Of a DNA stretch of 37,318 bases, positions 7,276 to 13,255 are shown piece by piece. Location: IMG/VR virus record IMGVR_UViG_3300025430_000054, positions 1-37,318 of that record. One strand, 5' to 3'. The notes below the pieces were generated by a model. That model saw nothing but the letters and a program-made list of their open reading frames with translations, made no database searches and had not been told where the DNA came from. The DNA is from a virus. Position 1 is the first letter of the stretch. Every line of letters begins with the position of its first letter. Made by a program: the position numbers and the translations under genes.

Positions 7276-9045
7276 ATGTTTAAAATAAAAGATCTAACCG
7301 TTAAGAATTTTATGAGTGTGGGTAATACTACACAAGCAGTCAACTTTGATCGCCAGGACTTAACATTAGTCTTAGGTGAAAACTTAGACTTAGGCGGAGA
7401 CGACTCCGGTGCACGTAACGGTACAGGTAAAACTACAATTATTAATGCACTAAGCTATGCCCTGTACGGTAACGCACTCACTAACATCAAGAAAGATAAC
7501 TTAATCAATAAGACTAACCAAAAGAACATGATGGTTTGTATTGATTTTGAAAAAGACGGACAAAGTTATCGCATCGAGCGTGGGCGTAAGCCAAACGTAA
7601 TGAAATTCTTTGTTGGCGATGCTGAACAAGAAATTACCGATGATGCACAAGGTGATAGCCGCGAAACACAAGCAGAAATAGAACGTATGCTTGGTATGAG
7701 CCACGATATGTTTAAGCATATCGTGGCACTGAACACCTACACAGAACCGTTCCTTGCACTCAAAGCAAACGATCAGCGTACTATCATTGAACAGTTGCTT
7801 GGTATTACATTGCTTAGTGAAAAGGCCGATAAGTTAAAAGAGCTTAATAAAGAAACCAAAGACGCTATTACAGCCGAAGAGTTTCGCATCAAGGCTGTTA
7901 CTGATGCTAACAAACGAATTGAAGAACAAATTGAAGCATTGAAACGCAGACAAACATTGTGGATAAACAAACATGCAGAAGAGACGCAAAAGCTACAGGT
8001 CGGAATTGAAGAGCTACAGAAAATCGACATCAAGGCCGAGATTCAGGCACACCAAGCGTTCAAGGTTTGGGATCAAACTCGAAAGGATCTCAATGAACTA
8101 TCATCGGCGATTAGCCGTACCAAATTGGACATTAATCGCGAAGAAAAGACTATTAGCAAGATATCAGCAGAAATCGTTTCGTTGGAAAATCATACGTGTC
8201 ATACCTGTGGACAGGACTTTCACGACGAAAAGCACCAATCTGTATTGGGATCAAAGCAGAGAGAACTATCGGCAGCTATACAGCTTAAGGAAGAACATGC
8301 TACCCTCCTGGCTGAACTACAGTCAACTCACGATGGGCTGGGCAAACTAGGACCCAAGCCCGAAACGTTCTACGATAAAGAATCAGATGCTATTCATCAT
8401 CAAGCTAGTGTAGACAACTTAATTAAACAGTTAGAAACTAAGCTCATTGAGCAAGACCCTTACGCAGAACAAATTGTAGAAATGACCGAGCAAGGCTTAG
8501 AAGAAGTCAGTTACGATACTATTAACGAGCTTACTAATATTAAAGATCACCAAGAGTTCTTGCTTAAACTATTAACAAACAAAGATTCATTTATTCGTAA
8601 ACGTATTATTGATCAGAATTTAAGTTATTTAAACGCCCGCTTGGGACAATACCTAGATCGTATTGGATTACCACACACAGTTAAGTTTAACAATGACTTA
8701 TCTGTATCCATTACTGAGCTAGGTAGAGATTTAGACTTTGACAACTTGTCTAGGGGTGAACGTAACAGACTTATTTTAAGTTTGTCGTGGAGCTTCCGTG
8801 ATGTTTGGGAAAGTCTATATCAACCCATTAACTTGTTATTCATTGATGAGTTAGTAGACAGCGGTATGGATAGTTCTGGAGTTGAAAATTCCTTGGCTAT
8901 CCTGAAAAAGATGAGTCGTGAAAGTAATAAGAGCATTTGGTTAGTTTCACACAAAGATGAATTAGCAGGTCGTGTAAACAATACACTCCACGTAGTTAAA
9001 GAAAATGGGTTCACAAGTTATAACACCGATATCGACATCGTTTAA
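7276..9045 (+). CDS. 46: Recombination endonuclease subunit gp46 (SbcC/Rad50-type ATPase)
   Basis: A 589-aa SMC-like ATPase, close to T4 gp46 (560 aa). Walker A is GARNGTGKTT (residues 45-54, K52). Long charged coiled-coil stretches flank a zinc-hook C308-H-T-C311. The ABC signature is LSRGERNRL from residue 491, and Walker B is LLFIDE at 520-525, followed by the D-loop SGMD and a SHKDE switch near the end. It dimerises through the hook and powers gp47 in DNA-end resection. The ATG has no clear Shine-Dalgarno, in keeping with the adjacent promoter. The last 41 bases overlap the next radical SAM gene in another frame. Confidence 0.93.
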   Translation: MFKIKDLTVKNFMSVGNTTQAVNFDRQDLTLVLGENLDLGGDDSGARNGTGKTTIINALSYALYGNALTNIKKDNLINKTNQKNMMVCIDFEKDGQSYRIERGRKPNVMKFFVGDAEQEITDDAQGDSRETQAEIERMLGMSHDMFKHIVALNTYTEPFLALKANDQRTIIEQLLGITLLSEKADKLKELNKETKDAITAEEFRIKAVTDANKRIEEQIEALKRRQTLWINKHAEETQKLQVGIEELQKIDIKAEIQAHQAFKVWDQTRKDLNELSSAISRTKLDINREEKTISKISAEIVSLENHTCHTCGQDFHDEKHQSVLGSKQRELSAAIQLKEEHATLLAELQSTHDGLGKLGPKPETFYDKESDAIHHQASVDNLIKQLETKLIEQDPYAEQIVEMTEQGLEEVSYDTINELTNIKDHQEFLLKLLTNKDSFIRKRIIDQNLSYLNARLGQYLDRIGLPHTVKFNNDLSVSITELGRDLDFDNLSRGERNRLILSLSWSFRDVWESLYQPINLLFIDELVDSGMDSSGVENSLAILKKMSRESNKSIWLVSHKDELAGRVNNTLHVVKENGFTSYNTDIDIV

Positions 9046-9985
9046 CTTAGACATAGTTCAAGTTGAATTAAGCTCAAAGTGTACACTAAAATGTCCACGT
9101 TGCCCTCGCACGGAGTTAAAGCTACCTTACTTGAATCAAGAGATTACATTAAAAGAGTTTGTTAAGATCTTTACTCCTGCGGTACTAAGTCAAATTAAGT
9201 ATTTGCTGTTCTGTGGGCACACAGGCGATCCTATATATGCAAAAGACTTCTTAGAAATTGTTGATTATGTTAAAACAAATTCAACAACACGCTTAGAAAT
9301 TGTTACCAATGGTAGTTATAAAGATGCCGAGTGGTGGAACTTATTAGGTTGCATGCTAGATGAAGATGACGGAGTAGTGTTTAGCATAGATGGCTGGGAC
9401 GATAAGTCTAACAACCGGTACAGAGTTAACAGCGATTGGGATAGTATACAGTTGGGAATTAAAACATTAGGCGAAGCTAGTCCTTGTTATATTAACTGGA
9501 GTACTATATACTTTAACTTTAATCAAGATAAGATTGAAACTATTGCAAAGTTAGCAGAACGAGCCGGATGCGATACATTCCAGCTTGTTAAGAGTGCTAA
9601 GTTTGATGGACGTTATCTAGTCAGAGGCATAGATCCACTAAAGCCTACAGAAGATTTTGTATCAGAAGATAATAACTACCGGCGTGAAAAGCAAGTATTT
9701 GGCAGGGACGATCCATTTACAATAGAACAGACTAAAACAGCACACCCTTACGCTAAATGCATGAACGGTGCTAAAGAATTAAACATAACTGTAGAAGGTT
9801 ATGTATATCCATGTGGTTGGTTTAACACGGGCTATCAAGAGAATGCGTTTGCTGAGAAATATAAAAATAAAATTAACGCAAAGACACGCAGTCTTAAAGA
9901 TATATTAGAAGATCCTGTATGGGATGAACTAACCAAAGAATTTAACTTAGAGATTTGTAATATAAAATGCCGCAACTGCAAGTAA
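9005..9985 (+). CDS. Radical SAM/SPASM enzyme 3 (paralogue of enzyme 1)
   Basis: A 326-aa protein. Cluster motif C26-x3-C30-x2-C33 (CTLKCPRC), then FCGHTGDP, the counterpart of NGSTGDC in enzyme 1, then IVTNGSY and VVFSIDGW strands of the TIM-barrel core. C-terminal cysteines are C252, C270 (YPCGW) and C318-x3-C322-x2-C325 at the end, the same SPASM spacing as enzyme 1. No other start codon lies between 9005 and the cluster motif, so the 41-base overlap with gene 46 appears real. The order of conserved blocks and the matching length indicate that enzymes 1 and 3 are paralogues, though diverged. Substrate unknown; probably co-translated with gp46. Confidence 0.85.
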   Translation: MGSQVITPISTSFNLDIVQVELSSKCTLKCPRCPRTELKLPYLNQEITLKEFVKIFTPAVLSQIKYLLFCGHTGDPIYAKDFLEIVDYVKTNSTTRLEIVTNGSYKDAEWWNLLGCMLDEDDGVVFSIDGWDDKSNNRYRVNSDWDSIQLGIKTLGEASPCYINWSTIYFNFNQDKIETIAKLAERAGCDTFQLVKSAKFDGRYLVRGIDPLKPTEDFVSEDNNYRREKQVFGRDDPFTIEQTKTAHPYAKCMNGAKELNITVEGYVYPCGWFNTGYQENAFAEKYKNKINAKTRSLKDILEDPVWDELTKEFNLEICNIKCRNCK

Positions 9986-11232
9986 AAGATGTATTCTGTA
10001 ACATTCCCTGGACCGAAGTCCATATTAATGCTGACGGTACATACCATACCTGCGGTAGTCAACCTAATCCGATGAGTTTAACTCTCAAAGGACAGATTTA
10101 TAATGTACACAATATGCCCATCAATGAATGGATTAAAAGCGATTATCAATGTGCGGCTAGAAAAAACAAAGTCAGAGGTATTAGCGAACCCTTATGCGGA
10201 CAATGCTATGCTGAAGATGCTATGGGTTCTAGTAGCAAGCGAGTTAAAGAAAATTTAAAAAGCGGTATTAGTCAGTTAAACTTTGTAGAAGATTACCAAA
10301 ATAGTTTCGATCGCAAGTATTTTGATTATTCAGATAGAAATCATGGCATGACTGATATGACTCCTTATAGTTTTCATATGAGTCTAGGCAATGAGTGCAA
10401 TTTAGCATGTAAGATGTGTGGGCCAACTGCTAGCAGTAGAATAGCAGTAAAAGAAATACAATCAGGAACATACCATGGCCCAGCACGTATGAACTGGACT
10501 ACCGATCAAGAAGCATGGGACGATGTAGTTGACTTTATTTGCAATACTCGAGTATTAAAGTTTGTGCATATCATTGGCGGTGAGCCATTAATGAATCCAA
10601 AATTTGAAGAATTAGTAGATCGTTTAATTGCAGCAGGTAAAACAGACATCTATTTTGGGTTTACAACAAACGGCACCACCGTTAACATTCCGCTATTAGA
10701 AAAATTACAAGCATTTCGTCACGTAGACATAGGTATTAGTATAGAGACTATTGGCGACCTTAACGACGCTATCCGTGACGGTTCTAGCACAGAAACTGTA
10801 CTGAATAACATCGATATCTACTTAAAATATAGGTCAGAGAGTCATGTTTATGTAACTGTACGTCCTGTACCTAGTGCGCTAAGTGTACACACATTAGATG
10901 AATTGTATCGATGGTGCATAAGCCGCAAAGTGGATGTACTAACCAACATGCTCACATTCCCCGAGTATCAACAAATTAAAAACCTACCAGAAGAAATTAA
11001 AGCCAAATTATTAGGACAATACTCTGCGTGGGAGTATAGTGAACCTATGCCCGGTACTAGTGATCCTAGAGACCCTAATAGATTTAAAGAACATATTGAC
11101 AGCGAAGTACGTGCTATTGTAAATTGTTTACAAGAGCCAGCAGATACAGCATTAACAAAAGAGTTATATAGTAAATTAACAACATGGGGGTGGTTGTCTA
11201 ATCCAAAGTTAAAGAAATATTTTGAAATTTAG
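9967..11232 (+). CDS. Radical SAM enzyme 4 with N-terminal SPASM/twitch-like domain (paralogue of enzyme 2)
   Basis: A 421-aa protein overlapping enzyme 3 by 19 bases. The N-terminal cysteine domain has C11 (FCNIPWTEVHINADG), C29, C62 and C77-x2-C80 (CGQC). The radical SAM core follows with C144-x3-C148-x2-C151 (CNLACKMC), G204-G205-E206-P207 (IIGGEP), FTTNGT and a VDIGISIET strand. This is the same domain order as the 478-aa enzyme at 5825-7261, without its ~90-residue N-terminal extension. It is the last gene of the gp47-gp46 block before the GIY-YIG nuclease. The double occurrence of a SPASM enzyme followed by an N-terminal-twitch enzyme suggests that the two types act together. The substrate is not evident. 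Confidence 0.85.
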   Translation: MPQLQVKDVFCNIPWTEVHINADGTYHTCGSQPNPMSLTLKGQIYNVHNMPINEWIKSDYQCAARKNKVRGISEPLCGQCYAEDAMGSSSKRVKENLKSGISQLNFVEDYQNSFDRKYFDYSDRNHGMTDMTPYSFHMSLGNECNLACKMCGPTASSRIAVKEIQSGTYHGPARMNWTTDQEAWDDVVDFICNTRVLKFVHIIGGEPLMNPKFEELVDRLIAAGKTDIYFGFTTNGTTVNIPLLEKLQAFRHVDIGISIETIGDLNDAIRDGSSTETVLNNIDIYLKYRSESHVYVTVRPVPSALSVHTLDELYRWCISRKVDVLTNMLTFPEYQQIKNLPEEIKAKLLGQYSAWEYSEPMPGTSDPRDPNRFKEHIDSEVRAIVNCLQEPADTALTKELYSKLTTWGWLSNPKLKKYFEI

Positions 11233-11254
11233 ACAAAGATGATAACTACTATGC

Positions 11255-11683
11255 ATGTCATGGATTTACGAAAATACTCAAGTAGAAACTTTACCCGAAG
11301 ATTGTGTCGGATTTGTTTATTTAATAACAAATAACTTATCTGGCAGGAAGTATATTGGCAAAAAACTTGCAAAATTTAGCAAAACAACGTATAAAGTAGT
11401 TAAGTTAAAGAACGGTAAGAAGAAGCGTAAGAAGATTAAGGGTAAGATTGATTCGGATTGGATGACTTATTATGGCTCCAGTCCAGATTTAACAAAAGAT
11501 GTAGTTGCACTTGGAGTAGAAAACTTTAGTAGAGAAATACTTTATTATTGTAAGAGTAAATCTGAGTGTAGTTATATCGAGGCGAGAGAACAATTTGCTC
11601 GCAGAGTTTTAGAAACTACAGATTATTATAACGGACACATACAAGTCCGTGTACATGGCTCACATATTATCAACAAGATTTAA
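11255..11683 (+). CDS. GIY-YIG family endonuclease
   Basis: A 142-aa protein. The GIY-YIG pattern is visible as F20-V21-Y22 (GFVYLI) and Y33-I34-G35, followed by a very basic loop (residues ~46-62, many Lys) and WMTYYGSSPDL. YIEAREQF supplies the likely metal-binding Glu, and the end reads YYNGHIQVRVHG. Small GIY-YIG proteins with this YGSS block and YYN ending are common in T4-like phages of aquatic bacteria, where they are fixed genes rather than obviously mobile ones. A role in cutting branched DNA or host DNA is possible but not shown. It lies 22 bases after the last radical SAM gene and is the last plus-strand gene before the convergent gp26 operon. Confidence 0.75.
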   Translation: MSWIYENTQVETLPEDCVGFVYLITNNLSGRKYIGKKLAKFSKTTYKVVKLKNGKKKRKKIKGKIDSDWMTYYGSSPDLTKDVVALGVENFSREILYYCKSKSECSYIEAREQFARRVLETTDYYNGHIQVRVHGSHIINKI

Positions 11684-12080
11684 TCCGTAGACACAAAGTC
11701 TAGTCGCAGTAACAATCACTTTTATTATGGTACAGCACTCTGTTTGGTCGAGGTAGCTCGACTCCCGTTGCGAATTGGTGGAATACCCAATTTAGATGTG
11801 CTCGGGTGTGCAAGGATAATGCTAACTTAAGGCAAAAAATGGTCGGGGCCATGTGAAAAAGATACAACCCCAGCTTATAGGACTTCGATTCGTTATGGGG
11901 TTACTAGGGTTCCGTTGATATGTGAAGCTAGAGTAAGGGGTACCGGTCAACCGCCTCTGTGTATGTAAATACAATCTCTTTATAATGAATGACTGTGCTA
12001 CTCAGATAATGCTCAATCATGTTCACCGTTTATACGGTGAATTATGACCAATTAATCTAGATAATACGAAACAACATCAA
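11684..12080 (+). ncRNA. Gene-free region, probable structured RNA of unknown class
   Basis: All plus-strand ATG frames here are 20 codons or shorter, which is exceptional in this compact genome. Perfect or near-perfect hairpins follow one another: GTCGAG/CTCGAC at 11747-11762; AATTGG/CCAATT at 11773-11792; AACCCCA/TGGGGTT at 11866-11872 with 11896-11902; TGTAT/ATACA closing a GTAA (GNRA) tetraloop at 11960-11973; and TTCACCGT/ACGGTGAA at 12022-12041. GC content is locally higher than in neighbouring coding DNA. TATTAT at 11723-11728 or TATAAT at 11981-11986 could be -10 boxes, but neither has a good -35. The plus strand is preferred because the opposing operon has a terminator at 12081-12135. 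No tRNA, tmRNA or group I intron signature could be made to fit. Bounds and strand are tentative. Confidence 0.45.
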
Positions 12081-12135
12081 AGAAGAAAAACATTGCTGAG
12101 CTTTAGCGAAAGCAATAGATTAGCTTCGCTAATCT
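12081..12135 (-). terminator. Terminator of the minus-strand gp26 operon (tandem hairpins)
   Basis: Read on the minus strand, AGATTAGC-GAA-GCTAATCT (8 bp, 12117-12135) is followed by a second stem ATTGCT...AGCAAT (12092-12116, with an inner GCTTT/AAAGC alternative). A T-rich tract TTTTTCTTCTTT (12079-12090) comes next. It lies nine bases beyond the stop of the 72-aa gene. The first hairpin could also act on plus-strand transcripts, but no U-tract follows on that side. Confidence 0.6.
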
Positions 12136-12143
12136 TGATACTG

Positions 12144-12362
12144 TTAAAAGAAAGGTAATCCAGATTCTTTAGTAGTTTCCATATGTTCTTTGATGATAGC
12201 ACCAATCATTTCTCTTTCAGTCTGACTTAGTAACATTGCTTCTTCGTAACTAACCCCACCTCTCATGTACCAGGTAAATTTTAGAGCTTCGCTTCTAATG
12301 GCTTTTGTCTCTTTGTCTAGTTCTTCAATGAACTCAACAACCTGCTCTCTATCGAGTTGCAA
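12144..12362 (-). CDS. Small conserved baseplate-assembly protein, gp51 position
   Basis: A 72-aa acidic helical protein. The core WYMRGGVSYEEAMLLSQTER and the ending TKESGLPFF resemble a small protein that follows gp26 in aquatic T4-like phages. T4 has the baseplate hub catalyst gp51 in its hub gene cluster, so a gp51-like assembly role is a reasonable guess from position, but no sequence match to T4 gp51 is claimed. The frame opens with TTG. AAGG, which overlaps the gp26 stop, is three bases before it, a short spacing, and no better in-frame start is present. It follows gp26 by five bases. Confidence 0.6.
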   Translation of the reverse strand: MQLDREQVVEFIEELDKETKAIRSEALKFTWYMRGGVSYEEAMLLSQTEREMIGAIIKEHMETTKESGLPFF

Positions 12363-12367
12363 AAGCC

Positions 12368-13204
12368 TTAGGCGAAAAAATTAGCGTAATCGAAATTTAA
12401 TGGAATATCATATTCATGACTACATGCTTTACATGCAACGTGAATAGGTTTGATTGCTGCTTGGGTATTGATATTTGCTAAACGTTCTTGTATTTGGCGC
12501 ATAACTTTATAGTCGGCCATATTGTAGTATTCTTTGATAAAATCAGAATCGGCAACTACAGTACCGTCTTCGGTGATAATTTCCTGGGTACTATTTGCAC
12601 ATACATTAATGTTTAAATCTATTAGACGTTGCAAGTACTCATCAGTTTTAGTTTTCTTTTCATCATCTGTTAACGTAGAGTCGTTGATAGTTCTTAGAAT
12701 TTGTTGTTCTGTAAATGTTAACTGATTAGTTTTATTGATTTCAAAGTATGGCTGTGGGCGTAAACGAATTTTGAGCCCATCAAACTCTAATAAAGTGCTA
12801 TAGTCTGGCATAGCGATTTGCCCTACTAGATTACTAATATCTAACGTAAAATTGCTCTCTTCCTTACATGCAGGGCAATTGGTATCAAAGTCCATATTAG
12901 CACCGTAGCTAGCAATGCGGATGTTTAATAATATAGCATCAACGTCAATACTAGGCATTAGCCATGCATTTTTAATGTTTGGACAACAGCTCTGGATAAT
13001 ATCTACAACTCCTTGCCCATTTAGTAGTGCGTCTGGTGTGCGTAGCGTAATTTCGTCGCGAGCAGTCATTGGATACACTGGAATTTCCCCTGTTACGGGT
13101 AATTCTAATGCGCCCTCAGGCCAATATTTCCCATTACTAGGTAATTTGATATAAATTGCAGGCTGTCTAAAGTGTTTAGCTAGCGGATTGTTTGATTGAA
13201 CCAT
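12368..13204 (-). CDS. 26: Baseplate hub protein gp26-like
   Basis: A 278-aa protein from the ATG at 13204 (MVQSNNPLAKHFRQ). The frame is open further upstream, but that part crosses a late promoter and has no ribosome binding site. Conserved blocks are YIKLPSNGKYWPEGALELP, MTARDEITLRTPDALLNG and a Cys pair C-x2-C (CPACKEE) near the middle. A second C-x2-C lies near the end (CKACSHEYDIPL), closed by FDYANFFA. The two Cys pairs suggest a zinc-binding lobe. This layout fits the T4 gp26 baseplate family, although T4 gp26 is shorter (208 aa). In T4 the protein takes part in hub assembly. Expression is from the minus-strand late promoter at 13239-13246, about 29 bases of leader. Confidence 0.8.
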   Translation of the reverse strand: MVQSNNPLAKHFRQPAIYIKLPSNGKYWPEGALELPVTGEIPVYPMTARDEITLRTPDALLNGQGVVDIIQSCCPNIKNAWLMPSIDVDAILLNIRIASYGANMDFDTNCPACKEESNFTLDISNLVGQIAMPDYSTLLEFDGLKIRLRPQPYFEINKTNQLTFTEQQILRTINDSTLTDDEKKTKTDEYLQRLIDLNINVCANSTQEIITEDGTVVADSDFIKEYYNMADYKVMRQIQERLANINTQAAIKPIHVACKACSHEYDIPLNFDYANFFA

Positions 13205-13214
13205 TTTTTTATCC

Positions 13215-13222
13215 CATAAATA
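13215..13222 (+). promoter_or_regulatory. Late promoter CATAAATA for the tape measure gene
   Basis: One mismatch to the T4 late consensus TATAAATA. Start predicted near 13228, giving a 28-base leader to the ATG at 13256. It sits 16 bases from an opposing late promoter. Confidence 0.7.
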
Positions 13223-13238
13223 TAGTTGAGTACCTGTA

Positions 13239-13246
13239 TATTTATT
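13239..13246 (-). promoter_or_regulatory. Late promoter AATAAATA for the gp26 operon (minus strand)
   Basis: Reads AATAAATA on the minus strand; start predicted near 13233, with a 29-base leader before the gp26 ATG at 13204. The two transcripts diverge across each other's promoter, so their 5' ends overlap by a few bases. Confidence 0.65.
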
Positions 13247-13255
13247 GGTAAAAAT

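Noticed and set aside
11222-11252. Promoter TTGAAA-19-TACTAT before the GIY-YIG gene.
   Set aside because: Spacing is too long and the start would fall within the coding sequence of the gene.
11255-11683. Reading the GIY-YIG gene as a mobile homing endonuclease of the adjacent RNA-like region (intron with its endonuclease).
   Set aside because: The gene lies outside the structured segment, has the YGSS/YYN pattern of fixed phage GIY-YIG proteins, lacks NUMOD repeats, and no split gene flanks the region.
11771-11900. tRNA or tmRNA: TTGGTGGAAT and CTTCGATTC resemble D-loop and T-loop.
   Set aside because: No acceptor stem, no proper T-stem (position 53 would be C against C) and no CCA-type end could be found.
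11830-11940. Group I intron core: AATGGTCGGGG and AAAGATACA look a little like the td intron R and S elements.
   Set aside because: There is no room for P3, P8 and a pairing P7 between the two elements, and no exon halves are present on either side.
11985-12047. A 20-codon frame (MNDCATQIMLNH...) considered as a radical SAM precursor peptide.
   Set aside because: Its ATG overlaps the possible -10 box, it has no ribosome binding site, and half of it is the perfect hairpin, so a structural RNA explains it better.
13226-13255. TTG at 13226 as the tape measure start.
   Set aside because: It lies before the transcription start predicted from the late promoter, and the ATG at 13256 gives a normal leader.
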